In this document: positions 14,968-23,200 of the stretch, in pieces | Layout: each line of letters begins with the position of its first letter | Numbering within the stretch: the first letter of the stretch is position 1 | Assembly (NCBI GenBank): GCA_025451785.1 | Contig: JANWJV010000110.1 | Coordinates: 1-32,765 of the forward strand | DNA from: Bacteroidia bacterium | Lineage (GTDB): Bacteria > Bacteroidota > Bacteroidia > JANWJV01 | Length of the DNA: 32,765 nucleotides | Reading direction: 5' to 3' | Position numbers and translations under genes: made by a program | Notes under the pieces: model-generated | The model's input: only the letters and a program-made list of their open reading frames with translations | Told to the model about the DNA's origin: nothing | The model's database searches: none

Positions 14968-16476
14968 TTAATGTGTAATGACGAGCTTTCGAATTTCTCG
15001 TTCCCCATCAGAAACGATCTCACAAAAGTAAATTCCTGCCGGATAGAATGACAGATCGAGCTCAAATGTATTCGTTCTGTTTGAAATAGTATGATCGTAT
15101 ATTCTGCGTCCAGTGATATCGCTTATAAATATCTCCGCATTTGCAGAAGCAAGTGAAAGATCGATCGAAATTTCTCCGTCCGAAGGGTTCGGAAATATCC
15201 TGAAGCGGTTAAGCGCGGCGCCATGCTCCTGCTCTCCAACCAGCTGTGCCAGGTCCACCTTCACAAGAAAAGCTTCATCGCTGGTCCCGCCTGAGAACAT
15301 ATTAGTACCGCGGGTGCCGGCAAGGCAGGCAAAGGCGCCCTCAGCAGCAATGTCGCGAAACTCCTCATCCTTGGTGCCGCCGTAAACTTTGTAATTGATA
15401 AGGTTACCTGCCGCGGTATCGTACACAGCAAGAAAGGCATCGTAAGCGCCTCCAACAGTATACCCTGTTGAATTAGTACCACCGCCCACCAGCACATAGC
15501 CATTGTGAACTGTAATGGCCCGTGCCACGTCGCCGCCTGTGCCGCCAAAATATTTGATCCATTTTTGATTAAGGTTCTTGTCGAACTTCGCCACGAACAT
15601 ATCGATGTTAACTGAACTTGTTTGCGCCATGCCCGTCAGGTATATATAATTTCCATCGGTAGCCATTCCCAGTGCGTTTTGGTTATCGTTGGCCGAAGAA
15701 AGCGAGGGACCGAACACCGCGGTGTCGGTCAAAGCGAAATTGTTGCGCTGAAATTTACCTACGATCGCGCGTCCATCGCAGCAGTTGTTGATCCAGGAAT
15801 TTCCGTTCCAGAGCCCCGCCGCGAAAATATGCGTATTGTCCACCACCATATGCCCGTCCTGGTGCTCGGCGCTGCCGGGCGAGGGATCGCCGAAAGTGGT
15901 TTGGTTCAGGATGCCCAGGTTATAGTTGAGGCGCAAAAAGCCCATTTCGTAATTGCCTACGCCGGTGGTGATCTGCGCCCAGCCACCACAATAAATACCG
16001 TCGTTGCGGGGTTCTATCGCGTCCAACTCATCATATCCTGAAGAACCAAAGCCAATGTTCGCGCTCTTGGCGAGCATGCCATTGTTCTTGTTCATCTTCA
16101 GCAAAAGCATATTGCACTCGGTATTGAAATACGGATTGACCTTGTTCTCGCGGCCTCCAACATAAAGGAACGTATCCTTGGCGTTGCAAACGAAGGCGTG
16201 CTGTATTCCCGCCCCGCTGAAATAGGTTTTCCACTGTGGATTGCCATTCGCGTCGAACTTGTAAGTAGCGATGTCGTATTGCTTTGAAGTGTTCACACTG
16301 TCGAAGCTCACCGGCCAGTACACATTGCCCGAAGGATCGGTGTCAACACCCCAGCCTTCGCATTGGCCGTTGGTGATGGTAGCTTTGTGAGTTTTTGTCC
16401 AAAGCGGGTTAAGGAAGCCTTGCGGAAACGCCTGCAGTGAACAAACAACGAGTGAGGTAATTATTAATGGTCTCAT
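14968..16476 (-). CDS. T9SS type A exported propeller protein
   Basis: 502 aa from the ATG at 16474-16476, which begins a good signal peptide (MRPLIITSLVVCSLQAFPQG). An upstream in-frame ATG at 16518 would add 14 residues, MSILDFRFVIHIYK, but most of these are the translation of the heptamer array at 16494-16528, so I reject that start. The body has SBBP/NHL-like repeats (DIATYKFDANGNPQWKTYFSG, MFVAKFDKNLNQKWIKYFGG, DAFLAVYDTAAGNLINYKVYGG) suggesting a beta-propeller. From about residue 425 a T9SS sorting domain follows (RIFPNPSDGEISIDL ... YPAGIYFCEIVSDG ... KLVITH). It is probably surface-located; the ligand is unknown. It lies 49 bp downstream of recG on the same strand. Confidence 0.88.
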   Translation of the reverse strand: MRPLIITSLVVCSLQAFPQGFLNPLWTKTHKATITNGQCEGWGVDTDPSGNVYWPVSFDSVNTSKQYDIATYKFDANGNPQWKTYFSGAGIQHAFVCNAKDTFLYVGGRENKVNPYFNTECNMLLLKMNKNNGMLAKSANIGFGSSGYDELDAIEPRNDGIYCGGWAQITTGVGNYEMGFLRLNYNLGILNQTTFGDPSPGSAEHQDGHMVVDNTHIFAAGLWNGNSWINNCCDGRAIVGKFQRNNFALTDTAVFGPSLSSANDNQNALGMATDGNYIYLTGMAQTSSVNIDMFVAKFDKNLNQKWIKYFGGTGGDVARAITVHNGYVLVGGGTNSTGYTVGGAYDAFLAVYDTAAGNLINYKVYGGTKDEEFRDIAAEGAFACLAGTRGTNMFSGGTSDEAFLVKVDLAQLVGEQEHGAALNRFRIFPNPSDGEISIDLSLASANAEIFISDITGRRIYDHTISNRTNTFELDLSFYPAGIYFCEIVSDGEREIRKLVITH

Positions 16477-16493
16477 TTTATAAATGTGTATCA

Positions 16494-16528
16494 CAAATCT
16501 AAAATCTAAAATCGACAATCAAAAATCA
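16494..16528. repeat. Heptamer microrepeat between recG and the T9SS gene
   Basis: Five 7-bp units can be read on the plus strand: CAAATCT, AAAATCT, AAAATCG, ACAATCA, AAAATCA. The last unit supplies the TGA stop of recG (16526-16528 read on the minus strand). Translation of the others gives the spurious extension of the next gene. Confidence 0.7.
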
Positions 16529-18634
16529 ACTTATCCTGCTCCAGTTAGGCCGGTTGAGGTTCAGGAACTGGTATTGGAGTTGTATGTTCTTATTTCCGGG
16601 CAGGCTCAGGTCCGGGTCAGCGGTTAGCAGTTCGATGGCTGCGGCCCTTGCTGTTTGCAATATCTGCCCGTCCTTGGCCAGGTCTGATATCTTAAGATCG
16701 ATGATGCCGCTCTGCTGCGTACCTGCCAGGTCGCCGGGACCGCGCAGCTTCAGGTCGGTCTCCGCGATCTCAAAGCCGTCGTTGGTGCGGCACATGGTAT
16801 CGATGCGCAGCCTCGCCTCGGCACTGACCTTGAACGAGGTTAAAAGAATGCAATAGCTTTGATCAGCGCCCCGCCCTACCCTGCCACGTAACTGATGCAG
16901 CTGCGAAAGGCCGAAGCGTTCCGCGCTTTCGATCACCATCACGCTGGCGTTCGGAACGTTCACTCCTACTTCTATCACCGTGGTGGCCACCATGATCTGC
17001 GTTTCCTTTTTCAGGAAGCGTTTCATCTCGAAATCCTTGTCGGCGCTTTTCATCTTGCCATGCACGATGCTCACACGGTATTCAGGCTCCGGAAAATCAC
17101 GGCAAATAGACTCATAACCGTCGTAAAGATTTTTCAGGTCGAGCTTTTCCGATTCATCAATGAGCGGATAAACAATATATACTTGCCTTCCCAGCTTTAT
17201 TTGTTCCTTGATAAAACCGAACACCCGAAGGCGTTGCGAATCGTAACGGTGCGAAGTATTTATTGGTTTACGTCCCGGAGGCATCTCATCGATCACCGAA
17301 ACATCGAGGTCGCCGTATAGGGTCATAGCGAGCGTACGAGGTATCGGCGTTGCGGTCATCACAAGGATGTGAGGAACGTTCTGCTCATTCTTCTTCCACA
17401 ACAACGCACGCTGCCCCACACCAAAGCGATGTTGTTCGTCAATAACAACAAGCCCCAGGTTCTTGAATTTCACGTCTTCTTCCAGCAACGCGTGGGTGCC
17501 GATCACAATGTTCATCGCCCCGTTCTGTAATTGCTCATGAAGCGCTTTTCTTGCCTTGCTCTTCGAAGAGCCGGTAAGCAAACCGATCTTAATATCCATT
17601 TCCCTCAGCAGTTCCGATAGGGTTTCGAAATGCTGGTTGGCAAGTATCTCTGTTGGCGCCATGATACAGGCCTGGTAACCATTGTCGATCGCGATGAGCG
17701 CGGTCATTAGCGCTACCACCGTTTTGCCGCTGCCAACGTCGCCCTGCAGCAGGCGGTTCATCTGTTTGCCAGAGCCAATATCGGTACGTATCTCTTTGAC
17801 AACACGCTTCTGCGCGTTGGTTAAAGGAAAAGGAAGGTGCTGGTTGTAAAAATCGTTGAACGCCTCGCCAACCTTTGTAAACTCCAGGCCTTTATAATTT
17901 TTCTGGCGGATCAGTTTCAGCCGCAGCAATTTCATCTGGATAAAGAAAAGCTCTTCGAACTTCAGGCGGAAGCGCGCGCGCTCCAGCAGTTCGGGGTTGC
18001 CGGGGAAATGAATGTTGCGGATCGCCTCTTCCCTGTTCAGCATTTTGAATTGCGACAACAAGTGATCCGACAATGTTTCGGGTATCTTGCCTTTGATCTG
18101 CTCCACCAGCGCCTTCTGCAAGCGCCAGATGCCGCGGCTATCGAGTCCTTTGCTCTTTAATTTTTCGGTGCTGTTATACACGCTTTGCAGCGCTGAAGCC
18201 AATCGTGTATTCTCTTCGCTTATCTCTTCTATCTCAGGATGCGGGATATTAAAGCTGTTCTTATAGAGGTTAGGCTTGCCAAACACTATGTATTCCGTTC
18301 CCCGCTTCAGCTTTTCCGCTATCCACTTCACTCCCTGGAACCATACCAGTTCAACACTTCCGCTTTCATCAGCAAAATTGACCACTAGCCTTTGTGCCCT
18401 CGACTTACCCTCGGTTCGCATACCCATGATCTTACCCCTCAGCTGCACATGTGGCAGATCATCCTTTATCTCCTTTACCTTATAGAATTTGGTGCGGTCA
18501 ACATAGCGGAAAGGATAAAGGGTGAGCAGGTCGCCGAAGGTAAATACCTGCAGCTCCTTTTGCAGCAATTCAGCACGCGTAGGCCCAACGCCTTTGAGGT
18601 ATGAAATCGGGGTTTCTAAAAATGATCCGCTCAT
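16526..18634 (-). CDS. recG: ATP-dependent DNA helicase RecG
   Basis: 702 aa, full length for RecG. The N-terminal wedge/OB-fold domain begins PISYLKGVGPTRAELLQKEL and includes VQLRGKIMGMRTEG. Superfamily 2 helicase motifs follow: Walker A GDVGSGKT (about residue 300), motif II DEQH (about 399), motif III TATPIPRT, and the C-terminal helicase motifs IEVGVNVPNA and QLRGRVGRG. The C-terminal LKLRGPGDLAGTQQSG segment is characteristic. It acts on stalled replication forks and recombination intermediates in the cytoplasm. It lies 10 bp downstream of the ~500-aa gene at 18645 and is probably cotranscribed with it. Its stop codon is inside the heptamer repeat. Confidence 0.97.
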   Translation of the reverse strand: MSGSFLETPISYLKGVGPTRAELLQKELQVFTFGDLLTLYPFRYVDRTKFYKVKEIKDDLPHVQLRGKIMGMRTEGKSRAQRLVVNFADESGSVELVWFQGVKWIAEKLKRGTEYIVFGKPNLYKNSFNIPHPEIEEISEENTRLASALQSVYNSTEKLKSKGLDSRGIWRLQKALVEQIKGKIPETLSDHLLSQFKMLNREEAIRNIHFPGNPELLERARFRLKFEELFFIQMKLLRLKLIRQKNYKGLEFTKVGEAFNDFYNQHLPFPLTNAQKRVVKEIRTDIGSGKQMNRLLQGDVGSGKTVVALMTALIAIDNGYQACIMAPTEILANQHFETLSELLREMDIKIGLLTGSSKSKARKALHEQLQNGAMNIVIGTHALLEEDVKFKNLGLVVIDEQHRFGVGQRALLWKKNEQNVPHILVMTATPIPRTLAMTLYGDLDVSVIDEMPPGRKPINTSHRYDSQRLRVFGFIKEQIKLGRQVYIVYPLIDESEKLDLKNLYDGYESICRDFPEPEYRVSIVHGKMKSADKDFEMKRFLKKETQIMVATTVIEVGVNVPNASVMVIESAERFGLSQLHQLRGRVGRGADQSYCILLTSFKVSAEARLRIDTMCRTNDGFEIAETDLKLRGPGDLAGTQQSGIIDLKISDLAKDGQILQTARAAAIELLTADPDLSLPGNKNIQLQYQFLNLNRPNWSRIS

Positions 18635-18644
18635 CCTAGCGAAA

Positions 18645-20180
18645 TTAATTCTTTTCTCGCGTCACTTCCGCAAAACTTCTGCCATTGATCTTGCTTTCAC
18701 ACCAGGAGTTATAGTCGAAATACTCCCAGATATCCTGTTCCTTCTTTTGCGCGCGCAGTTCAATGAACTTTGCCTGCAGGTCCTTAAAGCCTTCGATACG
18801 TTCCTTGCGGTTATTTAGCTTCGGGAGTTTCTTTTCGAAAAACCTGAAAAGTGCGAGCTCGATGCCCTGCATCTTGTCCCTGGAACGGAGAAGACGCGCC
18901 ACGGAGCGGCTCTGGTAGGGAAGCACTTCATCACGGCCCAGCTCATATTGGATAAGTACCGCAAGAACCCTTGAGTAACAGTAAATATCCTCTCTTACAT
19001 TGCCCTGGTGCTCCTCCTCAATGAGATTGAGCCACTTCAGCGCCTTCCTGAACTCACTATTGCCGAACTCAAGGTAAGCGAGTATATAGTAGACCGAAAG
19101 GAGATTATATATATGATTGGTCTTGTTCTTCAGCGAGCCGATCCAATCCCCTACTTCGGCGATCCACTCTTTACTTTCTTCGAACCGGGCATGTACCATG
19201 AACAAATAAACCAGGTTGTTATAATAAGTAAGCATTACATCGTCATTATCAAGCAGCAAGCTGGGTGGAATGCTGCGGATGCCCTTGATATGTGAGAGGG
19301 TACGCTTAAAGCTTGCTGTCTTAAAAAAGTGCAGCACAATGTTCCCCTGGGCAAACAAATACGGACGTATGTATTGCCGGAGACGCTCGGGATCGCGGCG
19401 GATAAAGGCACAAAGCTTTTGCAGGCACTCAATACCTTGTTTTGCCTCTTCCCTGGTAGAATGATAAATGTCTTTTTGATGGTAATGAAAAACAAGGGCC
19501 TTGTCAGACAAAGCGTAACCATCACCTTTCATTACCGGGCTGTTGCCGAAGACCTTTGCTGACAAACCTTTTTTCGATTTGAACTGGGCCGTTATGCTGG
19601 TGAGAATGTAGCTGTTATAAGCCAGCTGACGATACTCCTGGAAGTTGTTGTATTTCTCCAGCACCTTTTTTTCTTTCAAGGCTGCCTTGCTGATGTATTC
19701 TTTAAATCTATCCAACTGACGCAGCTCTTGCAAACAGCGGTGCTCTATTACTGAAACATCCAGGTAAGCGGTAAAAAGATCGCGTTTCCAGGCAAAGGCG
19801 AGGGCCTTGCGTGTAAGTTTCAGACACGAATTCCATTGCTTTTTTTGCACCAGCAGTTCGGCATGCGTGATCATCTCACGCATTTCGCTCTCAACAGTTC
19901 GTTTTGAATGGAATACCGCGAGGCTGCGAAGGATAAGCTCAAAGAGGTAGTTCTTATGGCGATGAAGCTGCTTAACAAACGTCTCTCCCTGGAAAGCCCG
20001 GATGATCGCCGCCTCATCATATTCCTTCTGCTGCTCCATGGCCTTAAAGAGCCGGATATAGTTGTTCTCTTCCCCTATCACATGCCGCTGTGAGAAAAGC
20101 ATGAAATACCTCTTTTCAGAACCGCTTAAGGACCTTATGAGCTGGAACAGCTCCTCCGACTTTTTCTTGGGCCTGGCCAT
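18645..20180 (-). CDS. Uncharacterised ~500-aa helical protein, paralogue 2
   Basis: 511 aa with no signal peptide. It begins MARPKKKSEELFQLIRSL and is related along its length to the protein encoded at 12321-13835. Both have the N-terminal LF.(L/I)I.S(L/M)...EKR(Y/F)F signature, then a predicted helical solenoid with TPR-like spacing (KKQWNSCLKLTRKALAFAWKR, RFEESKEWIAEVGDWIG, EFRKALKWLNLIEEEH). No catalytic motif is visible. It precedes recG by 10 bp on the same strand, so it is likely the first gene of a recG operon; a link to DNA metabolism is only positional inference. Confidence 0.82.
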   Translation of the reverse strand: MARPKKKSEELFQLIRSLSGSEKRYFMLFSQRHVIGEENNYIRLFKAMEQQKEYDEAAIIRAFQGETFVKQLHRHKNYLFELILRSLAVFHSKRTVESEMREMITHAELLVQKKQWNSCLKLTRKALAFAWKRDLFTAYLDVSVIEHRCLQELRQLDRFKEYISKAALKEKKVLEKYNNFQEYRQLAYNSYILTSITAQFKSKKGLSAKVFGNSPVMKGDGYALSDKALVFHYHQKDIYHSTREEAKQGIECLQKLCAFIRRDPERLRQYIRPYLFAQGNIVLHFFKTASFKRTLSHIKGIRSIPPSLLLDNDDVMLTYYNNLVYLFMVHARFEESKEWIAEVGDWIGSLKNKTNHIYNLLSVYYILAYLEFGNSEFRKALKWLNLIEEEHQGNVREDIYCYSRVLAVLIQYELGRDEVLPYQSRSVARLLRSRDKMQGIELALFRFFEKKLPKLNNRKERIEGFKDLQAKFIELRAQKKEQDIWEYFDYNSWCESKINGRSFAEVTREKN

Positions 20181-20189
20181 ATAGAACAG

Positions 20190-20220
20190 TAAAATTAATG
20201 ATCTTCAAATAATGGCCAAA
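20190..20220 (-). promoter_or_regulatory. Candidate promoter of the helical protein-recG operon
   Basis: On the minus strand, TTTG (20217-20220) is followed after 19 bp by TAATTTTA (20190-20197). It differs from TAnnTTTG only in the last base. The start codon is 9 bp further on. Confidence 0.5.
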
Positions 20221-20284
20221 TCAGACTTGTACAAATTCAAATTTTTTGACTGGATTAAGCGGCCTAAGCGGGGTAATATTGTAT

Positions 20285-23200
20285 ATGAAAAATGTCATAA
20301 CCCACCGCCCCATGACAAGAAGAACAGTTTTTTTGGTTTTTACTCTTTCCCTGCTACCCTTTTGGGGCAGCTCAACCAATGCCTCCAAAGAGCAGGTCGG
20401 TCAATGGATATCCTCACAGCCGGTACGCTTCAGTGAGAACAAAGGTCAATTGACAGACCAGGCCGGAAGACCTGTGCCTTCGGTATTCTTTGAGGCACAG
20501 GCACCCGGAATGAACCTGTACATCACCGACAAAGGCTTAAGTTATTTTTTTATTGAGGCAGGGGAAGAAGAGAGTGAGAGTGAGCGCGGGGATCATGAGG
20601 AAAAAATGGAGATCAAGTGGGGCCGGGTGGATATGGAACTGGCAGGAGCGCATATCCAAAAGGAGAACATTGTGAAAGAACTGCCTTCAGCCGCCCACTT
20701 CAACTACTACTACGCGCATTGTCCGCAAGGGATCATGAATGTACGCCAGTACGAAAAGATCACCGTGAAGGACGTGTATCCCGGAATCGATTGGGTTTTA
20801 TACAACAGCAGCGAAAAAGGATTTAAGTACGATTTCATTGTGCATTCGGGAGCCGATCCTTCGCTGATCAGGATGGTATACGCTTCTGCCTTGCCGCTGA
20901 AAATGAACAGCGACGGCAGCCTCCGTATCAAAACAAAACAAGGCACTCTTACAGAACAGGCCCCTTACAGTTATGTGCAGGAAACAAAAGAGGAGGTCCC
21001 TTGCGCTTTCAATGCACAGAAGATCGATGACCACCACACCGAAATTACTTTTCCATTCTCTCATTCACTCATTCGCCCATTCACTCATTCAACCCTTGTC
21101 ATCGACCCCATTCTCTACTGGGCTACCTTTCTCGGGGGAAATTTTGCCGAAGGGGTGATGGCCATGGACAATGACGCCGCCGGCGACCTGTACGTGACAG
21201 GGTACATGCTGCAGGCAAGCCCTATCCCCACGCAATCGTACGGCAGTGCCTATTTCCAGGGAACTTTTGCTGGCGGTAATTCAGATTGTTTCATTTTTAA
21301 GTTCAGCAACACGGGAACACTTCTATGGGGTACTTATTATGGCAGTCCCGGGCTTGACCAGGCCAACTACCTGCACGTTTCCACCACGGGGCGGGTGTTC
21401 ATCACAGGGTACAGCGACGACGCCGGGTTTCCGACACAGAATGCCGGGGGCAGTTCTTACTTTCAAACTTACGGAAGCGGCGCGGCGGACGCGTTCATCA
21501 TTGAATTCAACACAGCTGGTGTGCGCCAGTGGGGCACTTTCTATGGGGGCAACGGCTTCGACCTTGGCTATTGTATACGTACAAACGCGGCCGGCACTAT
21601 TTTTCTCACCGGCAGAGCCTTCTCCAACAACCTTCCGGTAATGAATCCTGGTGGCGGAGCCTATTTCCAGGGAACGACCAACGGAGGCAACGAAGCTTTT
21701 CTCGCCGAGTTCAGCAGCGCCCGCACCTTTGTATGGGGCACATACTATGGAGGCACCTGGCAGGACTACGGCACTTCGCTTTGCATTGACGTGGCTGGCA
21801 GCATTTACGTAGCCGGCTATACCACGGCTACCAATTTTCCTGTGCTTAATCCGGGGGGCGGCGCCTACTTTCAGGCCAGCATCGGCGGAGGCTCTTACGA
21901 CGGCTTCATCGTTAAGTTCAGCAGCAGCCGCGTTCGAACCTGGTCGACCTATTATGGGGGGAACCAGGATGATTACCTGAACACTGTTGATGCCGATGCG
22001 CTGGGCAACGTGTTCGCGCTGGCGCATAGCGAATCCACCAACCTAACGCTGGTGAACCCGGGCGGTGGCGCTTATTACCAGGCCACGAACGGGGGCAACC
22101 AGGATGCGGTGATGCTGAAGTTCGACAATACCTGTAACCTGAAATGGGGAACCTATTACGGCGGCAGCGGCAACGAAGGCTACCAGTACAACCTCAACAT
22201 CAACGACAACATCGAGATCGACAATTGTAACAACGCCTACTTCAGTTTCGCTACCAGTTCAAACAATATCTTCAAGCAGAACTCCTGCATTGCCGGTTAT
22301 TACGATGCCACGTATAACAGCGGCAATTACGACATCTTCATCACCAAGTTCGCCAACACCGGTACCTTGTTATGGGCTACTTATTTCGGGGGCAATGGAC
22401 TTGAGTTCAGAGAAGCGCTTTCGCTCGACAATGCGGGCAGTCTTTTCATCGGGGGAGAATGGACGGGGAGTTCCATCAACAACGCAAGCTATCCCATTAC
22501 CAACCCTGGCGGCAGCACGTATTACGACGGCACTTTTAATGCCGGCACCGACGATTGTTTCATCGCGAAGTTCACCGCTTCACCGGTTACCATTACGCTC
22601 ACAACCGCCGCTACCTCCACCTGCGGATGCACCGGCAGCGCCACAGTGAGCGCCACCGGCGGCTGTACTTATATATACAGTTGGAGCAACGGCAGCAGCA
22701 CCGCTACTATTTCAGGACTTTGTCCGGGCAGTTATTCGGTGACCGTTACCGATCTTACCTGCGGCGCTGGCGCCGTGAAGACAGCCGCCGTAACAGTAAC
22801 GAGTACAGGGGCCACTGTGAACATTAGCACCAGCAACAATGTAAGCTGCAATGGAGGAAGCAATGGTTCAGCCACCGTAACGGTTGCCGGCGGTACAGGA
22901 CCTTACACTTATTCATGGTCACCTTCGGGGAAGACAACAGCGACAGCAACGGGGCTTAGCTCCGGAACTTACACTGTGATGGTAACGGACAACAGCGGAT
23001 GCACTTCCAGCAAAACAGTTACTATCTCACAACCATCACAGGTGGCAGCGGCAGTAGGCAGCGGCAGCGCGAGTTGCGGGCAAAGTAACGGAAGCATATC
23101 TGTAACAGCCTCCGGTGGCACGGGGTCTTTTACCTACTTGTGGTCAAATGGAGCGACAACCGCGACCACGACCGGGATCAGCGCAGGGACCTATACTGTA

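Noticed and set aside
20256-20273. Two TAAGCGG-type 9-mers before the giant gene
   Set aside because: Only two units; too short to distinguish from chance, and no promoter pair with correct spacing could be built around the adjacent TAATATTG.
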